Positions 1 to 9,600 of a stretch of 38,003 bases of DNA are shown here, piece after piece. The notes beneath the pieces were generated by a model. It was not told the origin of the DNA, made no database searches, and was given only the letters and a program-made list of their open reading frames with translations. The position numbers and the translations under genes are program-made. Positions within the stretch are counted from its first letter, which is position 1; every line of letters begins with the position of its first letter. The stretch comes from Streptomyces echinoruber (GTDB taxonomy: Bacteria > Actinomycetota > Actinomycetes > Streptomycetales > Streptomycetaceae): assembly GCF_014651135.1 (NCBI RefSeq), contig NZ_BMWH01000044.1:1-38003 (forward strand). Reading direction: 5' to 3'.

Positions 1-2027
1 TCGCGGGCGCAGGCGGCAGGGTCGTGGACCTGCCGACGTACGCCTTCCAGCGACAGCGTTACTGGCCCGAGGTCACCGCCGCGCAGCGGCGCGGCACCGC
101 CGAATCCGTCGACGGTTGGCGCTACCGCGTGACCTGGGAATCGGTCACCGACGCCGCTGCTCCGGCCACCGTGCCGGGCCGCTGGCTCCTGCTCCACTCC
201 GAGGGCGACGAAGCCGTGTTGGCGGGGATCGAGGAGTTCCTGCCCGGCATCGAGCGGGTGGCCTGCCCGCCGGACGCGGGCCGTGAGGGGCTGGCCGACC
301 TGCTCAAAGCGTTCGCCGGTGCGGAGGATCTTGTCGGCGTCCTCTTCTGCCCGAACGAAGTGGCGGCGGCACTCGTGCTCGTCCAGGCCCTGGGGGACGC
401 GGGCGTTCCGGCTCCGTTGTGGTTGCTGACGTCCGGGGCGGTGGCGGTCGATGCGGCCGGTGAGGCAGTTATCGATCCGGTCCAGGCGGCCGTGTGGGGT
501 CTGGGCCGGGTGGCCGCCCTGGAGCATCCCGACCGCTGGGGCGGCCTGCTCGACATGCCCCGCTCTCCCGACCGGCGCACTCTGGCCCGGATCGCGGCCG
601 TGCTCGCCTCGACGGGCGAGGACCAGGTCGCCGTCCGTGGTGGCCGTGTCTTCGCCCGCCGCCTGACCCCGGCCGCCCCCGGCGTGTCCGGGGGACCGCA
701 GGGAAACTGGCGTGCCCCGCACCGGGTGCTGGTGACCGGCGGTACCGGCGCCCTGGGTGCGCGGGTGGCGCGCTGGCTGGCCGGGCACGGCAGCCGGGAA
801 CTGGTGCTGGTCAGCCGTCGCGGTCCCGAAGCCCCCGGTACGGCAGACTTGGCGACCGAGTTGGAGGACCTGGGCGCAAGCGTCACGGTGGTGGCCTGCG
901 ACCTGGCCGACCGGGAGGCGGTGGCCCGCCTGCTGGCCGACCACCCGGTGGACGGGATCATCCACGCCGCCGGTGTCCTCGACGACACCCTGCTCGCCGA
1001 GCTGACCCCCCGGCAGCTCACGCACGTCCTGCGGGCGAAGGCGGAGTCCGCCGCCCACCTGGACGAGCTGACCCGCGACCTCGAGCTCAGCGTGTTCGTG
1101 CTCTTCTCCTCGGTCGCCGGGGTGTGGGGCAGTGGCGGGCAGGCCGCCTATGCCGCGGCCAACGCCCACCTCGACGGGCTCGCCCAGGCCCGCCGGGCGG
1201 CGGGACTGCCCGCCACCTCCGTCGCCTGGGGCCCCTGGAACGGCGGCGGCATGGTCTCGCAGCAGGCGGCGGTGGAGCTGGAGCGCCGGGGCCTGCCGGC
1301 CATGGACCCGGACGCGGCCCTGCGAGCCCTGGCCCGGGCCCTGGAACTCGGCGACACGACCGTGGTCGTGGCCGACGTGGACTGGGAACGCTTCGTCCCG
1401 ACCTTCACCAGCCGGCGCCCGAGCTCCCTGTTGTCGGCGCTGCCCGCCGTCTCCGGCGGGCGCCCGTCCGAGGACCGCGAGAGTCCCGGCACGCGGACGC
1501 CCGCACTCGTGGCCGGGCTGGCGGGCCGCTCCGCCGACGAGCGGAACCGGCTCCTCCTGGACCACGTGCGGGCGGCCGCGGCGCTCGCGCTGGGGTTCGG
1601 CGACGCCGCCGCCGTGGACGCCGGTCGCGCCTTCCGGGACATGGGCTTCGACTCCCTGACCGCCGTGGAACTGCGCAACCAGCTGTCCCACGACACCGGG
1701 CTGCCGTTGCCCACCACGCTGGTTTTCGACCATCCGACGCCGGCGGACCTCGCGCGGTTCCTGGACGGCGAACTGGCCGACGGCGAGCGGGCCGGCGCGA
1801 CGCAGCTGCTGGCCGAGGTGGACGCGGCGGTGTCACGGATCCTCGAGTCCGATCCGGACCAGGATGTGAAGTCCCTGCTGCGGATACGGCTGCGGGCCCT
1901 GCTGGCGGACCTCGACGAGCCGGGGGAGACGGTAGCCGCCGAGGCCGTGTCGGTGACGGACCGCCTGGCAGAGGCCACCGACGAGGAACTGTTCGACTTC
2001 ATCAGCCGGGAGTTGGACCAGTCATAA
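1..2027 (+). CDS. Modular type I polyketide synthase, C-terminal end (KR-ACP-docking domain)
   Basis: This is the 3' end of a PKS gene cut by the window start; the reading frame enters at base 3. It opens in the post-AT linker (DLPTYAFQRQRYW), goes straight into a ketoreductase without DH or ER, then an acyl carrier protein and a C-terminal docking helix region. The KR has an NADPH motif TGGTGALG (about 736-759), the B-type signature GVLDD near 970-985 that predicts a D-configured hydroxyl, the FSSVAG serine and the catalytic Tyr at 1149-1151. The ACP phosphopantetheine Ser (GFDSL) is at 1653-1655. The last ~90 residues resemble the coiled docking domains at the ends of macrolide PKS proteins. 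There is no thioesterase, so the chain should pass to another PKS protein outside the window. The AT and its extender specificity are not visible. Confidence 0.95.
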   Translation, partial: AGAGGRVVDLPTYAFQRQRYWPEVTAAQRRGTAESVDGWRYRVTWESVTDAAAPATVPGRWLLLHSEGDEAVLAGIEEFLPGIERVACPPDAGREGLADLLKAFAGAEDLVGVLFCPNEVAAALVLVQALGDAGVPAPLWLLTSGAVAVDAAGEAVIDPVQAAVWGLGRVAALEHPDRWGGLLDMPRSPDRRTLARIAAVLASTGEDQVAVRGGRVFARRLTPAAPGVSGGPQGNWRAPHRVLVTGGTGALGARVARWLAGHGSRELVLVSRRGPEAPGTADLATELEDLGASVTVVACDLADREAVARLLADHPVDGIIHAAGVLDDTLLAELTPRQLTHVLRAKAESAAHLDELTRDLELSVFVLFSSVAGVWGSGGQAAYAAANAHLDGLAQARRAAGLPATSVAWGPWNGGGMVSQQAAVELERRGLPAMDPDAALRALARALELGDTTVVVADVDWERFVPTFTSRRPSSLLSALPAVSGGRPSEDRESPGTRTPALVAGLAGRSADERNRLLLDHVRAAAALALGFGDAAAVDAGRAFRDMGFDSLTAVELRNQLSHDTGLPLPTTLVFDHPTPADLARFLDGELADGERAGATQLLAEVDAAVSRILESDPDQDVKSLLRIRLRALLADLDEPGETVAAEAVSVTDRLAEATDEELFDFISRELDQS

Positions 2028-2053
2028 CCGTGACGGGGCCTGGCACGAAGCCG

Positions 2054-2088
2054 GAGTCGGCTCGCCCCCCTCGGGGCCGAGCCGGCTC
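2054..2088 (+). terminator. Stem-loop after the PKS gene
   Basis: GAGTCGGCTCG at 2054-2064 pairs with CGAGCCGGCTC at 2078-2088 with one G-U wobble, and further C:G pairs form inside. It starts 27 bases after the PKS stop. No T tract follows, which is common in GC-rich actinobacteria. Termination is inferred. Confidence 0.5.
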
Positions 2089-2155
2089 AGAACCGGCCTT
2101 CGGCCCAGAACCGGCCCCCGGCCCAAAACCGGCCCCCGCCCCCGAACCGCCCCCC
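2084..2155. repeat. Four 18-bp imperfect tandem repeats
   Basis: The unit GGCCCAGAACCGGCCCCC occurs at 2102-2119 and, with a few changes, at 2084-2101, 2120-2137 and 2138-2155. It lies in the non-coding spacer between the PKS gene and the convergent PAS-LuxR gene. No function is evident. Confidence 0.8.
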
Positions 2156-2170
2156 GAACGCCCCGCCACA

Positions 2171-2212
2171 CGGCAAGGGCCGTACCGCTCGTCGGCGGCA
2201 CGGCCCTTGCCG
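2171..2212. terminator. Perfect 13-bp hairpin between convergent genes
   Basis: CGGCAAGGGCCGT (2171-2183) is exactly complementary to ACGGCCCTTGCCG (2200-2212) across a 16-base loop. It stands between the PKS end (2027) and the convergent PAS-LuxR end (2312), so it could terminate transcription from both sides. Confidence 0.6.
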
Positions 2213-2311
2213 GTGGTGCGGCAACCCATATGGAAACCGCTGTTTCGACTTTCCACTCTTTTGAAACAAAGTGCACTTCGGCCGGGTGGCCTCTGACGGA
2301 CGCTGTTTGCG

Positions 2312-2944
2312 TTATTTGATGTACTCCGGCAGGACGCGCGGAGGCCAGTGGCCCACCGTGAACATGCCCATGGCGTGGGCGCGTGCCACGAGCGCGGCGC
2401 GGTTGGGGGCCTTGAGCTTCCGCAGCATCAGGCCGACGTGGTACTCCACGCCCTGGCGGCTCAGGTAGAGCCGCGCGGCCAGTTGCACCGTGGACGCGCC
2501 GCTCGCCACGCCCTCCAGGACCTGGGCGTCCAGCTTGCTGAGCATCCGTTCCCGGGGCCTGACCTGCTCGTCGTCCGCGCCGGGTGCACGGGTGTCCTCG
2601 TCCGGGCGGAGGAGGACGACGATGCCGGCGAGTTCGCCGGCCGTGTCCTTGACGGCGATACCGGTCAGTTCGCCCGAGAAGGCAAGGCCCGCGTCCCCAC
2701 GGCCGATCACCCGCTCCGCGAAGCGGTTGCAGCGCCCCTCGGACAGGCGCTTGAAGTGCCGGTCCAGGATCACGGGTGAGCTCGGGTGGAGCAACTCGTA
2801 GAGACTGCGGCCGCACGTCTCGGCCGGAGTCCGGCCGAATTGGTGCGCGAAATCCGGCTCCGCGGCGGTAATGCTGATCTCAGGGGATACGTGAGCCGTG
2901 TAAGTGCGACGATGAAGTGCCGGGGCGTGCGACCTGCTGTCCAT
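2312..2944 (-). CDS. PAS-LuxR pathway-specific regulator (PimM type)
   Basis: Predicted 210-residue DNA-binding regulator. An N-terminal PAS sensor fold (about residues 20-115, with PEISITAAEPDFAHQFGRTP) is followed by a LuxR helix-turn-helix (about 138-195, LDAQVLEGVASGASTVQLAA). Length and order match the PAS-LuxR activators of polyene clusters (PimM, NysRIV, AmphRIV). The ATG at 2944 is preferred over an open frame extending to 3157: it has AGGA about 7 bases upstream, and the extra N-terminal sequence looks like untranslated leader. Family members bind 16-bp operators near the -35 of tailoring and PKS genes. Five similar sites occur in this window (12920, 13199, 21754, 21807, 24080), so this protein is the likely local activator. 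The family is clear; the target set is inferred. Confidence 0.9.
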   Translation of the reverse strand: MDSRSHAPALHRRTYTAHVSPEISITAAEPDFAHQFGRTPAETCGRSLYELLHPSSPVILDRHFKRLSEGRCNRFAERVIGRGDAGLAFSGELTGIAVKDTAGELAGIVVLLRPDEDTRAPGADDEQVRPRERMLSKLDAQVLEGVASGASTVQLAARLYLSRQGVEYHVGLMLRKLKAPNRAALVARAHAMGMFTVGHWPPRVLPEYIK

Positions 2945-3422
2945 GATGTTCCTACGGGAGGCGGAAGGCAGATCGGCGACTGCCTGTCCTCTGCTGATCG
3001 GAGCGCCAGTGAATCTCGTGGTCACTGCGGACGTACCGTCTCTCTTTGTATGGGGGGTAGGGGGGTGGCACCGCTGATGCGGCCTCGATGAGGATGGTCC
3101 CAGTTCGCGGATGTCGGAGGTGTCGGTCGCTCGGGACCGCTCCAGATCGGCTGTCAATGAGGCTAAAAACGCGTGCAGGAGCGGTCAAGCAAACTTTTGC
3201 ACGTCGGCAAAACACTGTGGTTCGGGGGTTCGGTGACCAGGCTCACACGGTCGCGAGCACTCTCCGGACCAGCGAGGACGTGTCCGGGTTCCGGGAAGGC
3301 TTTTCGTAGGGGCAACGGCGGGAAATCAATGAGAATTGAACCGTTCGGGCGCTCCTGCTGCCCGAATCGGACATGAAGCGTGCCCGTTTGCTGCCCGCTT
3401 CGGGCGGTGCCCGTTGCCGGTA
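2945..3422. other. Intergenic leader of the PAS-LuxR gene
   Basis: This 478-base gap lies between the end of the LAL gene (3423) and the PAS-LuxR start (2944), both on the minus strand. It is less GC-rich than its surroundings, as expected of promoter DNA. A perfect TTGACA reads on the minus strand at 3157-3152, but I found no TANNNT -10 at 16-19 bases from it. No convincing gene was seen. Confidence 0.4.
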
Positions 3423-6260
3423 TCAGTGCCCTGAGGGCGTTCGGGAGTCGAGGTCCGCAAGCGCTTCCCGAAGATACGGGCGGCCGTCGATGCCGAGCTT
3501 TCGGTAACAGTTCGTCAGGTGTTTCTCGACCATACGGGAGGAGATCGACAGCTTGGTGGATATCTCCTGGTTGCTCATCCCGGCGGCGGCCAGGCGGGCG
3601 ACTTTGTCCTCGGACGGGGTCAGTGACACCGCTTTCCGGGTGGAGTCGGCGCCCTGCTCACGGAGAATGCGAAGAATCTTTGTCTCCAGTTCGGAGGCGT
3701 TGCATTCGACGGCAAGGTCGCGAGCGCGGCGCAGTGCCTTTTCCCGCCGTGTGTGATCCGTTTCCGCACGTGTGCCCAGGGCGTGCAGGGCACGTCCCAG
3801 TTCGTAGCCGTTGGGGCCCTTTTCCAGCACGTCGACGGCTTCTTCGAGAAGCACGGCCCCGGCGCGTCCCGGGGTGACCCGGCCCTCGACGATCAGCGCG
3901 CGGCCCAGTGCGGTGGGGGCGCCCCAGGCGCGGGCCCGCTCGACCTCCGCCCGGGCGGCGGCGACGGCCTGTTCCGGGTCACCCAGGCGGTGGTGCATCA
4001 GGGCGACCGCGGACGACCAGGGGAGGACGGCGGGGTTGCGCCAGCCGATGCGCTCCATGTGCCGGCCTGCGACGCTGAAGTGGTCCAGGGCGGTGCGGAG
4101 TTCGCCCCGGCGGGCCGCGAGGGCGCCGCAGGCCATGTCGAGCAGGGCGGCCAGGAAGTGGTTGCGGTCGCTCAGCCGGTGCCGGATCAGGATGGTGTGG
4201 GCGAGCCCGGGTTCCCCGGTCTGCAGCGCCACCATGGCCAGGACGGCAGCGTAGAGGGCCGGCAGGCCGCTCATCTCCGGACCGGAGAGCGCGTCCTCGC
4301 CCAGGACGTCGGACCGGGCCGCGGTCAGGTCGCCCTCGGCGAGGGCGAGCAGTGCCTGCTCCGCGCGGATGACCGCCTGCTCGACGTGGTCACCGTAGCG
4401 CTCGGCGACCCGCCGGGCCTGCCGCAGCCAGCCCGCGGCGCCCTCCGTCCGTCCGGCCGCCGCCAGGACGTTGACGGCGAGCGGCAGTGCCGTGTGCACG
4501 TGGTCGGGGCACGGCTGCTCCTGCGTCAGCAACCGGGCGGCGAGGGCGGCGAGTTCGTCACCGGGCACTGTGTTGGTCACCATGGCGACATGGGCGAGCG
4601 CGCCGAGCAGTTCGCGTTCGCCCACGCTGCGCGCGGGCGGGTTCGGGCCCAGTGCGCGCAGCCGGTGCAGCGCCGACCGCTGCTGTGCGGGATCCTGGGC
4701 GCCCAGGAAGTGCTCCCGTGCCTCCAGCCGCAGCGCCAGTTCCCGGTCCAGGACGTCGGCCGAGTCGGACGAGGACACGGCGGCCAGGTCGGCCGAGACC
4801 CGCCGCAGCAGTTCGTCGACGCGGAAGGCGCACGGGTCGATCAGCAGGGGCCCCAGCCGCACCAGTGCCGCCGCCCGCTCCCGGACCGTCCCCAGCAACG
4901 GCACCGCCTCGGCGACATGGCGCTGCGAGGCCGCGGTGGCGAAACTGCGTTCCGCGTTCGCCAGGTCGATCAGCAGGCCCGCGCGGCTCGCCCCGACCGG
5001 CGCGGTGTCCAGCAGCGCCCGGCCCAGATAGCGGGCCGCGTCCCGCGGGGAGCCGCGCCGCAGGGCGCTGTCGGCGGCCCGGCGCAGGATCGCGACCGAG
5101 TCCCGGCCCCGCAGGGCGACCACCGACATCAGGTGCTCGGCGGCCTGCTCGGCGGGATGGCCGGTGCGGTGCAGCAGTTCCGCCGCCATGCCCCGCATCG
5201 CCGCGCGCTCCTCCAGCGGCAGCCCCTCCTCGAGCACGTCCCGCAGCATGCTGCCGACCCGGACGCGCCGCTCGGGGTCGTCGACGAGCCCGGCCGGCCG
5301 CAGCACGCGCAGGGCGTCGGCGTACCGGTGCGCGTCCACCTGGGCCAGGTCGGCCACCAGCGACGGTTCGGCGTGCGCGCCGAGCAGGGTCAGGGCGCAC
5401 GCCGTGCGGCGGACGTAATCCGGCAGGGAGTGCAGGTAGCCCAGCAGGCGCCGCCGTACGTGCAGCGGGCGCAGGGCGGCGGCCGCGGCGGCGTCGCGGG
5501 CGGTGGGCCGCAGGCCGTGGAAGAGCGCGTCGTCGGCGACGGCGTGCAGCAGGAACGGGTTGCCGCCGCAGCGGTCCTGGCAGGCGCGCACGAACGCGGC
5601 GTCCGGGGTCTCCTCGAAGACGGCCTCGATCACCTGCCGCGTCCCGGCGGTGCTCAGCCCGTCCAGCTCCACCGTCCGGTCGCCCAGCGCCAGGACGTCG
5701 CGCACGCACGGGCGGGCGGTGCGCACGTCGCCCGCGGTCAGCGAGCACACCAGCAGTGTCCGCGGGCGGCGCGCGCGGGCCGTGCGCAGCAGCGCCCGCA
5801 GCGACTCGGAGTCCGACCAGTGCAGGTCGTCGACGACGATCAGCACGGTCCGGTCCCGGGCCATGCTGTCCACCAGGGCGTCGAACCACACCGCCGACTG
5901 CTGCACCCGCGCGGTGGGCCCGGGGGGCTCCGGGACGAAGCGGCCGCGCCCCGGCAGCGGCAGCCGTGCCTGCTCCGCCGCCTCCCGCAGCCACCGCTCG
6001 TGGTCGCCCCCGTCGGCCGGGGCCAGCACCGGCTCCAGGAGCTGACGCACGACGCCGAAGTCGAACTGCCGCTCCGTCGGCGCGGCCTGCGCCTCCAGCA
6101 CCAGCGCCCCGCTGGCCCGGCCGAGGTCGGCCACGGCCCGTACGAACGCCGACTTGCCCCCTCCGAAGGGACCTTGAATTACCGTCAGAAAGCCTCTGTG
6201 ACAAGCCTGTTGCAGAGCCTCGGCCACCACGGCCAGTTCGTGCTCGCGCTCCAGCAACAT
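3423..6260 (-). CDS. LAL-family transcriptional regulator (ATPase + LuxR HTH), copy 1
   Basis: Predicted 945-residue large ATP-binding LuxR regulator. The N-terminus MLLEREHELA is typical of the family. Walker A is GPFGGGKS (residues 30-37) and Walker B is VLIVVDDLHWSD (139-150). A long helical, TPR-like middle follows. The C-terminus carries a LuxR helix-turn-helix (about 880-935, with LTPSEDKVARLAAAG and SNQEISTKLSISSRMVEKHL). Such proteins (PikD, RapH, NysRI) activate type I PKS clusters. The ATG at 6260 has an AAGGGG motif about 9 bases upstream. It lies downstream of a second LAL gene on the same strand but 428 bases away, so it probably has its own promoter. Confidence 0.94.
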   Translation of the reverse strand: MLLEREHELAVVAEALQQACHRGFLTVIQGPFGGGKSAFVRAVADLGRASGALVLEAQAAPTERQFDFGVVRQLLEPVLAPADGGDHERWLREAAEQARLPLPGRGRFVPEPPGPTARVQQSAVWFDALVDSMARDRTVLIVVDDLHWSDSESLRALLRTARARRPRTLLVCSLTAGDVRTARPCVRDVLALGDRTVELDGLSTAGTRQVIEAVFEETPDAAFVRACQDRCGGNPFLLHAVADDALFHGLRPTARDAAAAAALRPLHVRRRLLGYLHSLPDYVRRTACALTLLGAHAEPSLVADLAQVDAHRYADALRVLRPAGLVDDPERRVRVGSMLRDVLEEGLPLEERAAMRGMAAELLHRTGHPAEQAAEHLMSVVALRGRDSVAILRRAADSALRRGSPRDAARYLGRALLDTAPVGASRAGLLIDLANAERSFATAASQRHVAEAVPLLGTVRERAAALVRLGPLLIDPCAFRVDELLRRVSADLAAVSSSDSADVLDRELALRLEAREHFLGAQDPAQQRSALHRLRALGPNPPARSVGERELLGALAHVAMVTNTVPGDELAALAARLLTQEQPCPDHVHTALPLAVNVLAAAGRTEGAAGWLRQARRVAERYGDHVEQAVIRAEQALLALAEGDLTAARSDVLGEDALSGPEMSGLPALYAAVLAMVALQTGEPGLAHTILIRHRLSDRNHFLAALLDMACGALAARRGELRTALDHFSVAGRHMERIGWRNPAVLPWSSAVALMHHRLGDPEQAVAAARAEVERARAWGAPTALGRALIVEGRVTPGRAGAVLLEEAVDVLEKGPNGYELGRALHALGTRAETDHTRREKALRRARDLAVECNASELETKILRILREQGADSTRKAVSLTPSEDKVARLAAAGMSNQEISTKLSISSRMVEKHLTNCYRKLGIDGRPYLREALADLDSRTPSGH

Positions 6261-6688
6261 CGCTTCGCCCCTTCCGTTCCCGGGCTGCGCCGACTGGCCG
6301 GCGGCGGGACCCGGCCACTTGGTACGCGGTACCGGACCGTTGTGCGCGCTGCTGGGCCCGGGAAAGGGGCCCGGGCGCTCCTACTCGCGGGCGAGGTGGT
6401 GCGGAGGACCGGGCGGCCGGGACGGCCCGGAGGAGACGGTGGCGTGATCGTTTCGGTGATGAACCCCTCGCGCGCCGGGCGGCGCAGCACTTCGGCCAGG
6501 CCGGCGCCGGCACGCCGGCGGACGGGTGCGGGACGGGGTGCGGGGTCTGCCTTCGGTGCGGCGCGTGGATTCGTCCATGTCAGGCGTCCTGAGATGTTCT
6601 CACGTCGCTTCACGCGATGCTTTAAGTCTTGAGCAGAGAACATCACAGCCGGAGGTGTCCAGCAAGGGGGCGTGGTGCGACGGGTGGC
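6261..6688. other. Intergenic region before LAL 1, with a 9-bp inverted repeat
   Basis: No gene is supported in this 428-base spacer. GATGTTCTC at 6593-6601 and its exact complement GAGAACATC at 6636-6644 flank an AT-richer core containing TTTAAGTCTTGAG. This could be an operator or promoter for the LAL 1 gene, though about 330 bases from its start codon. Function is inferred. Confidence 0.4.
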
Positions 6689-9600
6689 TCAATCCGTCTG
6701 CCAGGAAGCGAAATTGTCGGCCGGGTCGCGACCGGTTGAGGTCATGTGCCCGGGTTCCTCCCCGCCGCTGCCGGGCGGCAGGGAGGCGTCCGTGCCGGTC
6801 AGCGCCGCGCGCAGCCCGCGCCGGCCGGTCAGGCCGAGTTTGCGGTAGACGCTGGTGAGATGGGTCTCGACCGTGCGCTGGGTGACGAAGAGCTCCTCGG
6901 CGATCTCCAGGTTGCTGCGGCCCTCGGCGGCCAGCCGGGCGACCTGCAGCTCGCTCCGGGTCAGCGCCGCCGGTCCGCGGGAGACGGGGCGCCGGGGCCG
7001 GGCGCCGGTGGCCAGCAGCGCCTGGCGGGCCTCGCCGTAGAGCGGGCCCGCGTCCAGGGCGTACGCCGTCTCCAGCGCCTGCCGCAGCACCTTGCGCGCG
7101 GCCTGGGTGTGCCCCAGGGCGTGCAGGGCCCGCCCCCGGGAGATCCGGACCCGCGTGAGGGCGAGGGCCGCCGGTGTGTCCGCCAGCACCGTCTCCGCCT
7201 CCTCCAGCAGCGGCAGCGCGCGCCGGCCGCCGTGCGCGACGGCCAGCAGTTCCAGGCCCGCGCCCAGCGCGCACGGCAGACCGCCGGAGCGCGCCGCCGC
7301 CACCGTCTCCTCGGCGAGGGCGCCGCAGGCCGCGGTGTCGCCCAGCGCGGCATGGGCCCGGCCCGCCCAGTACCACCAGGGCGACACCGCCGGGCTGAGG
7401 CGCTGCCAGGCCCGCTGCCGCTCGCCCGCCTCGGTCAGGTCGGCCAGCGCGGAACGAGCGTCACCCTCGGCCAGCCGCAGCCGGCCCCGGGCGGCGAGGT
7501 ACTCGTTCCACTGCCAGCCGCTGCCCGGCCCGGGGACGGGGATCCGGTCGGCGAGGGCGGCCGCCCCGGCCTCCTCGCCCCGGTCCAGCAGGGCGTGCAG
7601 CCGCATGGCCGCGGCCAGTGCGTGATAGGAGCCCGTGTGCTCCGGCGGGGCGCCCTCCAGGGCGGTCGCCGAGGTGGCCAGTGCGCGGTCCACCGCGCCC
7701 TGCCGCTGGCAGGCGTCCGCCCACAGCGCCAGCAGCGCGGCGTACTGCATCTCGCCCGTGACGTCCGCCCTGCCGGCCAGCCGCCGGAAGGCGGCCTCGG
7801 CCTCGTCCGGGAGGTCGGCGTACAGAAGCACCACGGCGGCGGTGCCCAGGGCGCCCGGGGTGTCGGTGGGCGGTATGCCGCGCGCCAGGACGGTCCGCGC
7901 GGCGGCGACGGACTCGGCGACCCGGTCCAGCCGCGACGTGCGGATCACCGCGCGGACGGCGAGCAGGGCCCGCTCGCCCGGCGTGTCCCCCGGCAGGTCC
8001 AGGTCGAAGGAGGCCGTGTCGAGCAGTTGCCGGAACGCCTGGTGGTTGCCGTGCGAGGCGAGCACCAGATGCGCCTCCAGCAGCTGGGCGCCGGTCGGTT
8101 CCTCCCCGGCCTCGTCGGTCTCCTGCCGGTGGCACCGCACCAGCTCCCAGGCGCGCGGCACCCGCCCGGCCTGCACCAGCGCCCCCACCAGGGCGGTCAG
8201 GGCGGTCAGGCGCCGCTCCGGGTCCGTCAGCCGCGGCAGGGCCTGCATCAGGTGCTCGATGCCCTCCTCGGAACCCAGCCGTATCTGCGCCAGCCCCAGG
8301 TCGACCAGCAGTTCGGGGTCGGCGGCCGTGCCGGGGTCCTCGGGCAGGCAGCGCCGCAGCAGTTCCACGGCGTGCTCGTACGCCTCGCGCCGCACCGCCG
8401 CGCGGGCCGTCTCCCGCAGCACGGCGCGCGCCCAGGGCTCGACCGCGGGGGCGCCGGACCGCAGCAGGTGCTCGGCGACCTGCTCGGCCGGTGCCCCCCG
8501 GTCGTGCAGCAGGCGGGCCGCACGGCGGTGCGCGGAGGTGCGCTGCTGCTGCGACATGTCCGCGAGCACGGCCTTCCGCACCAGGCAGTGCGCGAAGGTC
8601 CACTCCGCGGTGCCCAACGGCGGCGTCACCAGGTGCAGGGCGGCCAGCGCCTGTACGGCCTGCGCGAACACCGCCGGGTCCACCAGCGCGAGCGCGGCGC
8701 ACAGGTCGTCGGGCGCCCCCTCGCCGAGGACGGCCATGGCGCGCGCGGCGCGCAGCGTGGTGACCGGCTGCCGGCGCAGCATCTCCACCACCCGCCGGCC
8801 CAGCAGCGCGGTGTCCCGCGGGTGGGTGCGGGCCAGCTCCCCGGCGGTCGGCGGCCGGCCCTCCCGGTGCAGGGCGGCCAGCAGGCGGGTGACCAGCAGC
8901 GGGCTGCCGTTCGTCGCCGACAGACAGGCCCGCAGGAAGTCCTCGTCCGCGGTACTCCCGGTCACCCGGCGGGCGATCAGGCCGATGCCGCGCTCGGTCA
9001 GCGGACGGGGCCGCAGCACCTGGCACAGCGGCTGGGCGGCCAGCTCGTCCAGGGGCGCCACCTCGGTGCCGGGGCAGCGTGAGACGGCGAGCAGGACCGG
9101 CAGCCCGGCGAGCCGCCGCGCGGTGTGCGCGAGGAAGCGCAGTGAGGCGGGATCGGCGCTTTCGGCGTCGTCGACGACGAGGACCAGCGGGGCGGGCGCG
9201 CTCGCCCGGCGCACCACCCGGAACAGCTCGGTCAGGACGCCGTAGGGCAGGTCGGGGGCGATGACGTTGTCGCAGGACAGCAGGTTCGGGACGGGGCCGG
9301 CGGCCACGCCGCACCACGGTGCGTCCTTCTCCAGGACCGGCCCCAGCAGCCGGTGCAGCACGGCGAACGACGCCTCCCGCTCGGCCGGTTCGCAGCGCGC
9401 CTGCAGCACGCGCAGGCCCCGGGCGCGGGCACGTTCGGCCAGCGAGCGCAGCAGTGTGGTCTTGCCGATGCCGTCCGGCCCCTCCACCAGCACCAGCCCG
9501 GGCAGTCCGCCGGCCACCCGCTCCACCAGGTCGGAGAGCAGCGCGAGTTCGCGCTCGCGTTCCACGGGCTCCGCGTGGGCCGAGGAGGGCTCCGCGTGGC

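Noticed and set aside
3152..3157. TTGACA on the minus strand as the -35 of the PAS-LuxR gene
   Set aside because: No TANNNT lies at 16-19 bases from it; kept only as a note.
3088..3376. Short open frames between the PAS-LuxR and LAL genes
   Set aside because: No ribosome-binding site, no recognisable protein features, and codon use unlike the surrounding genes.
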